Source: CAVQGF01 sp045807945 (GTDB lineage: Bacteria > Acidobacteriota > Terriglobia > Terriglobales > Acidobacteriaceae). Taken from it: a DNA stretch of 64,000 nucleotides. Below, piece by piece: positions 49,877 through 59,280 of the stretch (its first letter is position 1; every line of letters starts with the position of its first letter). The stretch is from contig JBJMGI010000078.1 in the NCBI GenBank assembly GCA_045807945.1, forward strand, positions 9,476 to 73,475, in the 5' to 3' direction. A model generated the notes under the pieces. The model worked only from the letters and a program-made list of their open reading frames with translations, was not told the origin of the DNA and did not search any database. The position numbers and the translations under genes are program-made.

Positions 49877-50614
49877 GTGAAACTGGCGGGAGCATCAACT
49901 TTGGGCAACGTAGCCAGCGCGTTAGGGGTCCACAGCGAAGAGCATTCAGTCGTCGCTGAGCTGAAGGCGGGTTCCGAAGATGCCTTCTCCTGGCTGATCG
50001 CGCACTACCACCAGCCCGTCTACAGCCTGGTTTATCGCATGGTGAACGACCCGGCCGACGCTGCCGACACCGTGCAGGAAGTCTTCATCAAGGTCTTCCG
50101 CGGCATCAAGCGGTTCAACGGACAGTCGAGCCTGAAGACCTGGATATACCGCATCGCCGTGCATGAAGCTTCGAACCGCCGTCGCTGGTGGTTCCGGCAC
50201 AAGGGAAAAGAAGTCACCATCGAGGCGGAAGCTCGCGAGCAAGACGAAGCTCCCGGCCTTGGTTACAAAGACACCTTGCAGGACGGCCACGAGTCGCCCT
50301 TCGAAAGCGCCATGCACGAGGAAGTGCGGGCGAAGGTGGAGATGGAATTGGCGCAGCTGAACGAGCCTTATCGCACGACTGTCGTGCTGCGCGATATTGA
50401 AGATCTTTCGTACGAGGAGATCGCCGAGATCACAGGCGTCTCGCTCGGAACAGTGAAATCGCGCTTGATGCGTGGTCGCCAGGCGCTGAAGAAAAGATTG
50501 GAACAGTACGTGAAGCAACATGGGGCTGAACTCGGGTTATCTGCAGGCGCGGCCAAGAAAGCCGCTGCGCCCGAGCGTGCGAACGATTCGCACGCTACAG
50601 AGGTGTCACGATGA
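49877..50614 (+). CDS. ECF RNA polymerase sigma factor (RpoE-like)
   Basis: 245 aa; GTG 49877 behind GAGGTGA. Region 2 about 38-105 (DTVQEVFIKVFRGIKRF), then a variable linker rich in Glu/Asp, and region 4 about 150-210 (LSYEEIAEITGVSLGTVKSRLMRGRQALKKRL). The tail is longer than usual and Ala/Lys-rich. The stop overlaps the anti-sigma ATG (ATGA). Directs transcription to specific promoters on envelope stress. Confidence 0.95.
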   Translation: MKLAGASTLGNVASALGVHSEEHSVVAELKAGSEDAFSWLIAHYHQPVYSLVYRMVNDPADAADTVQEVFIKVFRGIKRFNGQSSLKTWIYRIAVHEASNRRRWWFRHKGKEVTIEAEAREQDEAPGLGYKDTLQDGHESPFESAMHEEVRAKVEMELAQLNEPYRTTVVLRDIEDLSYEEIAEITGVSLGTVKSRLMRGRQALKKRLEQYVKQHGAELGLSAGAAKKAAAPERANDSHATEVSR

Positions 50615-51291
50615 TCTCCACACAAACACAATGTGCGCAGGCTCGCGCCATGTTCTCTTCGTATCTCGATGGTGCGCTTACCGGCGCCGAGATGCAGAGC
50701 ATCGCGCGCCACATGCAGGAATGTGGCGAATGCCGCGCCGAGTATTCGTCACTTGCAAAGAGCCAGCGGCTGGTCGCTTCGCTTGGCCGCAAAGCGGCGC
50801 CTTCAGAGCTTGCCTTGCGCTTGAAAATCGCGCTCTCACGCGAATCGCAACGCGTGCCCTGGTACGAGTCGCTTTCATTGCAATGGCAGATGGCGATGCA
50901 GAATTTCATGCTGCCTGCCACCGCCGGCCTCTGCAGCGCGCTGCTCTTCTTCGGGATACTGATCGGCTACGTAGCGCTGCCGGCGAGCGCCTCTGCACGG
51001 AACACCGACGTTCCGACCATGCTCTTCACGCCGGCGCAGCTGCGCATGGCACCGAGCGAGATGCAGCTTGGTCTTCCTACTGATGAATCGATCGTCGTGG
51101 AAACGTTGGTGGACGCGAACGGGCGCGTGGAATCTTATCGCGTGATCTCCGCTCCGGTAGATTCGCAGAAGTTGATTCCCAAACTCGACAACATGATGAT
51201 CTTCACGACTTTCCGTCCGGCCACCGCGTTCGGCAAGCCGACGCCGAGCCGCGTAGTGCTCTCGTTCTCGAGCGTCAGCGTCCGCGGATAG
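50611..51291 (+). CDS. Transmembrane anti-sigma factor with TonB-C-like periplasmic domain
   Basis: 226 aa, overlapping the sigma gene by 4 bp. Cytosolic zinc-type motif H34-x3-C38-x2-C41 as in ZAS anti-sigmas. A membrane span at about 101-123 leaves residues 124-226 outside. That part has ETLVDANGRVESYRVIS and a terminal VVLSFSSVSV, a TonB_C-like arrangement; the assignment is mine. It should hold the sigma inactive until an envelope signal acts on this domain. Confidence 0.82.
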   Translation: MISTQTQCAQARAMFSSYLDGALTGAEMQSIARHMQECGECRAEYSSLAKSQRLVASLGRKAAPSELALRLKIALSRESQRVPWYESLSLQWQMAMQNFMLPATAGLCSALLFFGILIGYVALPASASARNTDVPTMLFTPAQLRMAPSEMQLGLPTDESIVVETLVDANGRVESYRVISAPVDSQKLIPKLDNMMIFTTFRPATAFGKPTPSRVVLSFSSVSVRG

Positions 51292-51311
51292 CGCCTTTCG
51301 AATTGATGTAG

Positions 51312-51341
51312 GCGCGCAGGTCCTCCTGCGCGCGCTTTTTT
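51312..51341 (+). terminator. Rho-independent terminator after the sigma/anti-sigma operon
   Basis: Stem GCGCGCAGG-TCCT-CCTGCGCGC then GC and six T, 21 bp after the anti-sigma stop. Confidence 0.85.
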
Positions 51342-51391
51342 GTCTGGAAGCATTCACTGGCATAAACTAGAACGATTCCCAGGAGGTTCTT

Positions 51392-52972
51392 CTGCGCCCC
51401 GCGGCCCTGCTGTCGTTATTTCTGTTCACTTCTTCATTAGTTTGGCCGCAACAGGGCGCCTCCTCGTCCAAAGCAGGCTCGTATACACCTGCGGAAGCGC
51501 CGCAATCGAAGATCACCTTCGACTCGAGCGAGACTCTTTTCACCATCTTCTCTGCCCTGAACGCTTGCGGTTACGACGCGGACCTCGCGTCGGCGCAGCC
51601 CGTGCGCCAAGAAGTCCGTACCGCGCTTGCACGTGCGGCGTCCAGCTCAAATGAGGCGCGCCTCGCACAAACCCGGCTTTGCGCCTTTTACCGCGAGCAC
51701 ACGCAACTGGATCCTGCGCACACGCTCGCGCAATACATTTCACTCGGACTTTACGTTGCCGAGCCGCCGAAGTTTACGTTGACTACTCCAGAAGCTGACC
51801 TTCCGCCGGACGCCGCATACGTCGAGGGCTTTCTCCCGCTGTTGCGTTCTTACTACGCAGCTGCTGATCTACATTCCATCTGGCAACAGCATCACCCGGA
51901 TTACGAGAAGATGCTCGCAGGATTTCACCAGCCGGTCTCGCAGATGATCGCGCAGGTTGATTACTACCTCCGCATGCCGGTCAGTGGATATCTGGGACGG
52001 CGCATGGAAGTCTTCGCCGAGCCTATGGGGCCATCGTCGCAAGTGAATGCGCGCCAGTACGGCTCCGACTACCTGCTGGTGCTCTCTCCCGACGCGCAGG
52101 GATTCAAACTTGATCCCATCCGCCATCTTTATCTTCACTTCATTCTCGACCCGCTGGCGACCAAGCACTACAACCAGATCAAAGCCCTGGAGCCGCTGCT
52201 TAACGAGGTGCAGAACGCTCCCATGGAGCAGAGTTTCAAGTACGACATCGGACTTTTGGTTACGGAGTCGCTGGTGCGCGCCATCGAGGCGCGCTTCGTC
52301 GGATCGCAGTCCGCAGCGTCGAAGAAGGATTCGAAACAAGAAGATGCCTTCCGCGAAGCCGCCGTGAAGGATGCGATGGCGGAGGGTTACGTCCTCACCG
52401 GGTATTTCTACGAAACCCTGAAAACATTTGAGAAGGAGCCGGCGGGATTAAAGGACAGCTACGGCAACTGGTTGTACAACATCAGCCTGACTCGCGAGCA
52501 AAAGCGGGCGCGGGAGATCGTTTTCAAGGACCGCGCCGCTCCGGAACTGGTGCATGCATCTAAGCCGATGCAGGTCGGGCTGGTGGATGCTGCTGAATCC
52601 AAGCTTGCCGCGGGCGATGTCTCCGGGGCTGAGCAGTTGGCGCAAGCCGCATTACAACGGAAAAATGAAGACCCGGCCCGGGCGTTGTTCCTGCTGGCGC
52701 GCGCGGCGAGTCTTCGTAACGATCGCGCGGGAGCGCAGCGCTACTTCGAAGAGACTTTGAAGGTCGCGCTCGAGCCCCGGCTGGTGGCGTGGTCACACAT
52801 TTATCTGGGACGCATGCTCGATCTGCAGCAGGAACGTGAAGCTGCTCTGTCGCATTACAAGGCTGCGCTGTCTGCCGGGGACCCCACTCCGGACACGCGA
52901 TCGGCGGCAGAACGTGGTATCGCGCAGGCTTATGCTCCGCCCACCTCACAGAGACAGGGCGAGCCGCAATAA
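51392..52972 (+). CDS. Secreted TPR-containing protein; likely CTG start
   Basis: 526 aa if it begins at CTG 51392. AGGAGG at 51381-51386 is spaced five bases before it, and the next 70 codons encode a signal peptide (about 2-18) and a continuous domain. The first in-frame GTG (51602) would remove these and has no ribosome site. No ATG, GTG or TTG is at the correct spacing. The body ends in TPR-like units (about 420-515). Family not recognised. Next gene begins 40 bp later. Confidence 0.7.
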   Translation: MRPAALLSLFLFTSSLVWPQQGASSSKAGSYTPAEAPQSKITFDSSETLFTIFSALNACGYDADLASAQPVRQEVRTALARAASSSNEARLAQTRLCAFYREHTQLDPAHTLAQYISLGLYVAEPPKFTLTTPEADLPPDAAYVEGFLPLLRSYYAAADLHSIWQQHHPDYEKMLAGFHQPVSQMIAQVDYYLRMPVSGYLGRRMEVFAEPMGPSSQVNARQYGSDYLLVLSPDAQGFKLDPIRHLYLHFILDPLATKHYNQIKALEPLLNEVQNAPMEQSFKYDIGLLVTESLVRAIEARFVGSQSAASKKDSKQEDAFREAAVKDAMAEGYVLTGYFYETLKTFEKEPAGLKDSYGNWLYNISLTREQKRAREIVFKDRAAPELVHASKPMQVGLVDAAESKLAAGDVSGAEQLAQAALQRKNEDPARALFLLARAASLRNDRAGAQRYFEETLKVALEPRLVAWSHIYLGRMLDLQQEREAALSHYKAALSAGDPTPDTRSAAERGIAQAYAPPTSQRQGEPQ

Positions 52973-53012
52973 AATTCGCGGCTTTTGGCCGCACACGAAA
53001 GAGGACGACGAG

Positions 53013-53996
53013 ATGAAGATTCGATATTCCCTACTAGTGATCATGCTGCTTTTGGCGGGAATGGTCTTTGCCCAGGCCGGCAGCTCCAGCGCACCTGCGC
53101 AAAACGGCACTCCTGCCGGACAATCGGCACAGGGTGCGCCCGCCGCGCAAGGCACACAGCCCGCTCAAGGCGCGCAGCCCGGGCAAGCTGCCCAGGCCCC
53201 ACCTCCGGGGCCACAAGCCAAGAGTAAAGACGAGTACGACGCCTTCATGCAGGTGCAATCGGCGCCGGATGCGGCGACCGCCGAAAATCTCGCCCTTAAC
53301 TTTGAAACCAAGTACCCGCAGAGCCAATTGAAGTCCATGGCCTACAACCTGGTGATGAGGAAATATCAGGAAGGCAACAACGTCGACAAAGTCCTGCAGA
53401 CCGGCCGCAAGGCGATCTCCTTCGATCCTGATGACGTACAGGCGCTGCTTCTCGTCTCTGGCGCCCTCGCAAATACCACGCACGACACCGACATCGATAA
53501 AGATGAAAAGCAGACCGAACTCAAGAAGGATGCAAGCCACGCCATCGAGCTGTTGAATGCCGGCGCGCTTACAAAGCTCGGTGCGAACCAGGAGCAGAAT
53601 AATGCCGCGCTCGCACTCGCGTACTCGGCACTGGGAACCATGGATACGCATCTGCACAACTGGACTGCTGCTGAGCCGAACCTGCGCAAGGCCACCGAGC
53701 TCACTCCCGATAGCGACGCCGTACTTTGGCTGAACCTCGCGCTCGCGCTCGATAATCAGCAGAAATATCCCGACGCGCTGAATGCGGCAAACAAAGCCGT
53801 CCAACTGGCTTCCGCTCCCGGTTACGAAGAAGTGCTGAAGACGGCGCAAGGTGAGCAAGCGCGTTTGAAGCAGCTGTCTGGGTCGGCGACGACTCCAAGT
53901 TCAGCGGCTGCGGTTCCGAAATCCGGAGCAACCGGCGCGATGCCGAATTCGAATGGGGCCACGAGCACACAGACCCAGACAACTCCGAAAAAGTAA
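53013..53996 (+). CDS. Secreted TPR protein with Ala/Gln/Pro linker
   Basis: 327 aa from ATG 53013 behind GAGGACGA; longer starts lie in the previous gene. Signal peptide about 3-21, Gln/Pro/Ala-rich linker (22-68), then TPR-like helices to about 290. The C-terminal tail is Ser/Thr-rich. Probably a periplasmic scaffold. The rnc start lies 13 bp past its stop. Confidence 0.82.
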   Translation: MKIRYSLLVIMLLLAGMVFAQAGSSSAPAQNGTPAGQSAQGAPAAQGTQPAQGAQPGQAAQAPPPGPQAKSKDEYDAFMQVQSAPDAATAENLALNFETKYPQSQLKSMAYNLVMRKYQEGNNVDKVLQTGRKAISFDPDDVQALLLVSGALANTTHDTDIDKDEKQTELKKDASHAIELLNAGALTKLGANQEQNNAALALAYSALGTMDTHLHNWTAAEPNLRKATELTPDSDAVLWLNLALALDNQQKYPDALNAANKAVQLASAPGYEEVLKTAQGEQARLKQLSGSATTPSSAAAVPKSGATGAMPNSNGATSTQTQTTPKK

Positions 53997-54009
53997 TCAA
54001 GAAGAACGA

Positions 54010-54786
54010 TTGACGAACGGCAACAACATCACGGCGCTCGAATCGGTGCTGGGCCATCGATTTTCGCGCCGTGAATTGCTTGAGCAGGCTCTCACTCACA
54101 GCTCGCACGCGCACGAGGCGGAAGCAGAAGAGGGCTATGGCTCAGAACCCGCGAATGACAATGAGCAGCTCGAGTTCCTGGGTGACGCCGTCCTAAGCCT
54201 TGTGACAAGCGAGGCGCTTTGGCAGCGCTATCCGGAGTTTCATGAGGGCCAGCTTTCAAAGATGCGAGCGCATTTAGTCAGCGAGCGTCACCTGGTGCAC
54301 GCAGCCACGCAGATCGGGATCGGCGATTTCCTCTTTCTCGGCAAGGGCGAAGAAAAAAGCGGCGGCCGCCAGAAGCCCGCGCTGCTGGCCGATGCCCTCG
54401 AAGCTGTCGTCGCCGCGCTTTATCTCGATGCGGGCCTCGATAGTGTCCGCAAATTCATCCTGAAGAACATTGTCGATCCTGAAATCGAGCGTCTGGATGC
54501 GACCACTTCTTCCGGACTTCCCATCAGCGATTTCAAATCGGCCCTGCAGGAAGCATTGCAGTCCGGCGGAAAGCCGCAGCCCTCTTACGTTGTGACTGAC
54601 GAAGAAGGTCCGGACCACCAGAAGCAGTTCACGGTCGAGGTGCGCATCCTGCCTCGTTCGGGTGGAAGTCCCGAGTACGTTGCGCGAGCCTCTGCTTCGA
54701 CGAAGAAACAAGCTGAGCAGCTCGCGGCGCAGCAAGCACTGGAGCACCTGCGCGTGCATCCCATCGTTCAAGAGACCGGCGATTGA
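54010..54786 (+). CDS. rnc: Ribonuclease III
   Basis: 258 aa, starting at TTG 54010 with AAGAAG upstream; the longer frame begins inside the preceding gene. Signature NEQLEFLGD at 51-59, catalytic Asp and Glu in the LGDAVL and DALEAVVAALY segments, and a double-strand RNA-binding domain (about 185-250). Cleaves double-stranded RNA in rRNA processing. The stop overlaps the next TTG start (TTGA). Confidence 0.94.
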   Translation: MTNGNNITALESVLGHRFSRRELLEQALTHSSHAHEAEAEEGYGSEPANDNEQLEFLGDAVLSLVTSEALWQRYPEFHEGQLSKMRAHLVSERHLVHAATQIGIGDFLFLGKGEEKSGGRQKPALLADALEAVVAALYLDAGLDSVRKFILKNIVDPEIERLDATTSSGLPISDFKSALQEALQSGGKPQPSYVVTDEEGPDHQKQFTVEVRILPRSGGSPEYVARASASTKKQAEQLAAQQALEHLRVHPIVQETGD

Positions 54787-55574
54787 ACACATCCCCCGAA
54801 ACAGCGCCTGAGCAACCGCCCCAGGAGCATTCTCCTGCCGAGGCCGCGGCGAAATCCGAACCGAGAGACTCCTGGCTTACGTCCCTGCAATCGTTACTCG
54901 CGACAGTGGTGATCGCTGTGTTCGCAATCACGTTCATCGTGCAGGCATTCCAGATCCCCTCGGAGTCGATGGAGACCACGCTCCTGATCGGCGACTACCT
55001 GCTCGTCGACAAAGTGCATTACAGCAATGGCGGCATCTGGGGGAAAATACTCCCCTACCGCGATCTGCAACGCGGCGAAATCGTCGTCTTCCGCTATCCG
55101 CTAACGCCGGAGCTGCACTTTGTGAAACGCGTCATCGGCCTGCCGGGTGACCACGTGAAGCTGGTGAACCGCCACGTCTACGTGAACGGCCAGCTCATGC
55201 ATGACGAGAAATACGCGCGTTACTCGATGTTCGACGAGAACCGCTCGCGCGACGACTTTCCTGAGCTCGACCGCTACGACAATATGGACCCTGGCTGGCT
55301 CAACGAGCTGCCGAAAGTAGTAAAAAGCCGTGAGCTGATCGTTCCTTCAAACGACTACTTTGTGATGGGCGACAACCGCGACCACAGCTTCGACAGCCGC
55401 TATTGGGGCTTCGTGCCCCGCGAGAACGTGGTCGGACGGCCAATCGTGGTCTATTGGTCTATTGACACACCGCCGCACAGCGACTCGGATGGTAAACTTT
55501 CTCGCTTAGGTTTTGTGCTGCGGAACCTGCCTAGCCTCATTCGCTGGCACCGCATGCTCAGGATCGTCAACTGA
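54783..55574 (+). CDS. lepB: Signal peptidase I, first copy
   Basis: 263 aa, TTG 54783 overlapping rnc. Single N-terminal membrane span (about 36-56), catalytic S62 in PSESM, lysine K115 in FVKRVIG, and the terminal MGDNRDHSFDSRYWG motif. The usual SM-x-PTL box reads METTL. Cleaves signal peptides at the periplasmic face. A paralog follows 20 bp later; both retain catalytic residues. Confidence 0.94.
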   Translation: MNTSPETAPEQPPQEHSPAEAAAKSEPRDSWLTSLQSLLATVVIAVFAITFIVQAFQIPSESMETTLLIGDYLLVDKVHYSNGGIWGKILPYRDLQRGEIVVFRYPLTPELHFVKRVIGLPGDHVKLVNRHVYVNGQLMHDEKYARYSMFDENRSRDDFPELDRYDNMDPGWLNELPKVVKSRELIVPSNDYFVMGDNRDHSFDSRYWGFVPRENVVGRPIVVYWSIDTPPHSDSDGKLSRLGFVLRNLPSLIRWHRMLRIVN

Positions 55575-55593
55575 CTCTGGCGCAAGGACCTGC

Positions 55594-56388
55594 GTGGCCA
55601 AACGAGATAAGAAAAAAATAGAGACGGCCGCCGAAAAGCCGAAAGAGACGACAGCTGAATTCATCGCCTCCATGGCTTCGGTGCTGGTGACCGGCCTTTT
55701 TATCATCACGTTCATCGTGCAGGCCTTCGAGATACCCTCGAGCTCGATGGAGAACACGCTCCTCATCGGCGATCACGTCTTCGTTGACCGCGAGCGCTTC
55801 GCGCCGCCAACCCACTGGATGGGCCCTCTGCTTCCCTACCGCGAGATCAAACGCAACGACATCGTTGTGTTTGTCTCGGTCGACACTCCCGGCATGTACA
55901 TCGTCAAGCGAGTTGTTGGGCTCCCCGGCGATCACCTGCACGTGGATCACGGCGACCTTTATCGCAATGGCGAAAAGCTCAAGGAGAGCGGCTACGTCGT
56001 CCACAAAGAGTCGCAGGTGCCAGAGAACGAGTTCACGCGCTATCGCGACAATTTCCCGAAGTATCCGCCGATCTACGGCGGGGACATGCCTGAGGAGTGG
56101 ATCCTCACGATGGGTTCGCATATTGAGGGCGGCGACATTGTTGTCCCGCCCGACAGCTATTTTGGTATGGGCGACAATCGGGACGTGAGTAAAGACAGCC
56201 GCTTCTGGGGATTCATCCCGCGCGCCAACATCATCGGCCGCCCGATGTTCGTCTACTGGTCATTCGAGACTCCGCCCCACCAGTATGAGAAGAGCTCGAT
56301 CGGCGACCGCGTCGGCTTCATCGTGCACGTGATCACCCACTTCTTCACCGAGACGCGTTGGAGCCGCACGCTCCACATCGTTCGATAG
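55594..56388 (+). CDS. lepB: Signal peptidase I, second copy
   Basis: 264 aa from GTG 55594 with AAGGAC upstream, chosen over an in-frame ATG at 55513 inside the first copy. One membrane span (about 27-45), catalytic S51, lysine K105 and MGDNRDVSKDSRFWG. Its middle loop (around 125-175) differs from copy 1, which suggests different substrate preferences; this is inference. Confidence 0.93.
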   Translation: MAKRDKKKIETAAEKPKETTAEFIASMASVLVTGLFIITFIVQAFEIPSSSMENTLLIGDHVFVDRERFAPPTHWMGPLLPYREIKRNDIVVFVSVDTPGMYIVKRVVGLPGDHLHVDHGDLYRNGEKLKESGYVVHKESQVPENEFTRYRDNFPKYPPIYGGDMPEEWILTMGSHIEGGDIVVPPDSYFGMGDNRDVSKDSRFWGFIPRANIIGRPMFVYWSFETPPHQYEKSSIGDRVGFIVHVITHFFTETRWSRTLHIVR

Positions 56389-56421
56389 TTTCGCGACGAC
56401 CCTCTGGACTGCGAAGGAACC

Positions 56422-58995
56422 ATGAGCATTTCACCAGCGACGCCATCTTTGCTAGACGACGACGAGAAACCGCGACGACGCGGTCGCTGGATCCTCGCGG
56501 TCATCGTTTTGATCTTGCTGGCGATTGTGGTTCCGCCTTTTGTCAGCCTCAACCGGCTGAAAGGCAGGCTCGGGGCGGCGCTGACGAATTCTCTCGGCAG
56601 GCAAGTCACCATCGGGCAGATCCGGCTACGGCTGCTTCCGCGCCCAGGATTCGATCTCGGCGACGTCACTATCCAGGATGATCCCGCGTTCAGCGCGGAA
56701 CCCATGTTGCATTCCGGCGCCGTGACTGCCAGCTTGCGCTTCAGTTCATTGTGGCGCGGACGCATCGAGATCGCGAGCCTCAGCTTTCAGGAACCGAGCG
56801 TGAATTTCGTTCGCAATCCGCAGGGGCGCTGGAACATTGCCGCCCTGCTCGAACGTGCGCAGCGGATCCCTTCCGCGCCCACGGGCAAAAAAGTAAGCGA
56901 GGCGCGCCCACGCTTCCCTTACGTTGAAGCGAGCGATGCGCGCATCAATTTCAAGATCGGCATGGAGAAGAAAGCCTACGGGTTTTCCGAGGCTGATCTC
57001 GCCTTCTGGCTCGCCGCCGAGGACGAGTGGCACGTCCGCATGGAAGCGCGGCCTATCCGCAGCGATCGTAACCTCCACGACACGGGCACAGTGAAACTTG
57101 AAGGAACTTTCCAGCGTGCGGCAAACCCGCGGCAAACTCCGGTGAATCTCGCGGTCTCTTTAGACAACGGGCAGCTTGGTCAGCTCAGCGAGTTCATTTA
57201 CGGACGCGATCGCGGATGGCGCGGCGGTCTCGATGCGAACGCAACAATTGCCGGAACGCCATCGAACCTGCAGCTGGCGTTTAATGCCACTCTCGACGAT
57301 TTCCGCAGGTACGACATAACCGGCTCAGATTCCTCTCGCATCCGCGCTCGTTGCACCGCGCAGTATGCGGATGGCGACAGCGAGTCGCAGTCGCTCCACA
57401 ATATCGATTGCAGGCTCCCCTCCGGGAATGGCGAAGTCAGTATGCGTGGGTCGGTGGAAGCGCTGTTTCGAAATCCGCAATACGATCTCAGCATTGCCGT
57501 CTCCCACTTGCCGGGCGCGGTGCTTGCGAGTGCCGTTCGCCGTATGAGGCGCGGCGTGATCGCCGACCTGAACGCTGCGGGCGAGATGAATGGCGCGTTC
57601 ACGGTGAGATCCGGCGGGGGAGAAGATGCCACGCCTGTGTTTGCGGGCGGTGGCTCGCTCCACAACGTGCGCATCACGTCACGGATGATCCAGCCGGAGT
57701 TCGTTCTTAGTGACGTTCAGTTTGCTCTCGATCGCGATGACACTAAGCCTGCTAAGCGAGGACGCAAACGCGGGCCGCAGGATGCCGCGATCCCGCCGAC
57801 GCCGACCCTGCGCGTGAGCTCTACAGAATTAGTGCTCGGATCCGCTCCGCAGCGCGTTGCATATCTCGAAGCCGCAATTCATCCCGGCGATTTTTCTGTT
57901 TCCCTACGCGGGCAGGCCGCACTCGAACGCGCACTCCCGATCGCGCAGGCGCTCGGCTTCTCCGTTCCCAAATCCGCAATCACCGGTGTTGCCGATCTGA
58001 ACCTCGTCATGAACGGCGTGGCGCGCGATTTCGCCGAACCGTGGTTCGAGGGCAAAGCCTCGCTTAATGCCGTAAAGATCCGTGCAGGCGCTTTCCCGAA
58101 GCCCATCACCATGGATTACGCCACAGCAGAATTCAGCCGCGGGGGCACAGATTTCTGGATGCAGGAAGCCGTGATTGGCGATGGCAGTGTTCGCGTGCGC
58201 GGGACCATCACCTTCCCGCGTGAATGCAGCACCGACGTTTGCCCCGTTCGGTTCGCTCTCTCTTCGAACCAGTTGAATCTCGACGACCTGAACTCGCTGT
58301 TCAACTCGGCTGCTCACGACCGTCCGTGGTACAGCTTTGGAAAACGAACGAACGCCGACTTAGTCTCCCTTGCGGGACAGGGTTCGCTGAATCTGGGCCG
58401 GTTGGTTGTAAAATCTGCGACCTTCGATCGCTTCACTGGGTTTATTCACTTCGAAGATGGCAAGCTCGATATCACCAACATCACCACCGATGTGGGCACG
58501 GGCAAACATCTGGGCGAATTGCATGCGACCTTCACAGGCGACAGCCCTCAGTACGATCTCGCGGGGACAATCACGAAGGCATCGCTCGATGCCGTGGGAA
58601 ATTCTCTCTGGTCGTCCGCGTGGCACGGCTCCCCTGCGCATAGCGGCACGCTCGATGCCAAGTATAGGCTGCATCTTTCCGGCGCCGACGCCGCGGCCCT
58701 TTTCAAAAGCGCGGAAGGCTCTGCGGATCTTCTGTGGGCCAGCGGGGCATTCACTGGGCACGCCGACACCGGCGCAGCGCGCACGCTGGAAGTACGGGAA
58801 TTCAAGGACGCTGTCACCTGGCATGATGGCACTTTGCAGATCCCGCCGGCAGATTTGAAGACACCTTCCGGAAATTTCGAGATATCCGGCACATTCGCGC
58901 GCAGCTACGACCTGCGCGTGCAGTCGAATAAAAAGCCTATGCTGGTTGCGTTCGGGACGCTGACGCCGGTCGCTCCGGTGACGGCGAAGAAGTAA
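56422..58995 (+). CDS. AsmA-family protein
   Basis: 857 aa. N-terminal membrane span (about 22-40), then an AsmA-like N-terminal domain (LGRQVTIGQIRLRLLPRPGFDLGDVTI near 58-84) and long beta-rich repeats to the AsmA_2-like C terminus. AsmA-like proteins are linked to phospholipid transport between membranes and outer-membrane assembly. It begins 33 bp after the second lepB and may share its operon. Confidence 0.87.
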   Translation: MSISPATPSLLDDDEKPRRRGRWILAVIVLILLAIVVPPFVSLNRLKGRLGAALTNSLGRQVTIGQIRLRLLPRPGFDLGDVTIQDDPAFSAEPMLHSGAVTASLRFSSLWRGRIEIASLSFQEPSVNFVRNPQGRWNIAALLERAQRIPSAPTGKKVSEARPRFPYVEASDARINFKIGMEKKAYGFSEADLAFWLAAEDEWHVRMEARPIRSDRNLHDTGTVKLEGTFQRAANPRQTPVNLAVSLDNGQLGQLSEFIYGRDRGWRGGLDANATIAGTPSNLQLAFNATLDDFRRYDITGSDSSRIRARCTAQYADGDSESQSLHNIDCRLPSGNGEVSMRGSVEALFRNPQYDLSIAVSHLPGAVLASAVRRMRRGVIADLNAAGEMNGAFTVRSGGGEDATPVFAGGGSLHNVRITSRMIQPEFVLSDVQFALDRDDTKPAKRGRKRGPQDAAIPPTPTLRVSSTELVLGSAPQRVAYLEAAIHPGDFSVSLRGQAALERALPIAQALGFSVPKSAITGVADLNLVMNGVARDFAEPWFEGKASLNAVKIRAGAFPKPITMDYATAEFSRGGTDFWMQEAVIGDGSVRVRGTITFPRECSTDVCPVRFALSSNQLNLDDLNSLFNSAAHDRPWYSFGKRTNADLVSLAGQGSLNLGRLVVKSATFDRFTGFIHFEDGKLDITNITTDVGTGKHLGELHATFTGDSPQYDLAGTITKASLDAVGNSLWSSAWHGSPAHSGTLDAKYRLHLSGADAAALFKSAEGSADLLWASGAFTGHADTGAARTLEVREFKDAVTWHDGTLQIPPADLKTPSGNFEISGTFARSYDLRVQSNKKPMLVAFGTLTPVAPVTAKK

Positions 58996-59011
58996 TAGTT
59001 TGTCGTGTGGC

Positions 59012-59030
59012 CGCGGGCGTCTCGCCCGCG
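59012..59030. terminator. Hairpin between convergent genes
   Basis: Stem CGCGGGCG-TCT-CGCCCGCG with 3-nt loop, 16 bp after the asmA stop. No T run; may act for either strand. Confidence 0.5.
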
Positions 59031-59041
59031 AGAGGAGTCCG

Positions 59042-59278
59042 CTAGATGGTCGCGAGCTGCTTCTCTACTGCCTCCAGCGCACGTACCAACATCTCTCGGT
59101 GCCGCGGATTCGAGCTGCGCTCCAGGTCGGCCTGCAGCTTCTTCTTCGTCAGGGCAAGTGTCTCCCGCTTCTGCTTTGCTTCGACTTCCTGTGGAGACAG
59201 GCGCGGCCTCGAGACCGACGAGGATTCGGCCTCTTCCATCTGCGCTTCGACCGACTTGCTTTCCCATCCGCGTGCCAT
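59042..59278 (-). CDS. Small coiled-coil hypothetical protein
   Basis: 78 aa, not recognised. Charged and helical, with a coiled-coil-like stretch (about 30-75; KQKRETLALTKKKLQADLER). Starts 2 bp after the rhomboid stop, so likely translated with it. Conserved position would support function. Confidence 0.6.
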   Translation of the reverse strand: MARGWESKSVEAQMEEAESSSVSRPRLSPQEVEAKQKRETLALTKKKLQADLERSSNPRHREMLVRALEAVEKQLATI

Positions 59279-59280
59279 AT

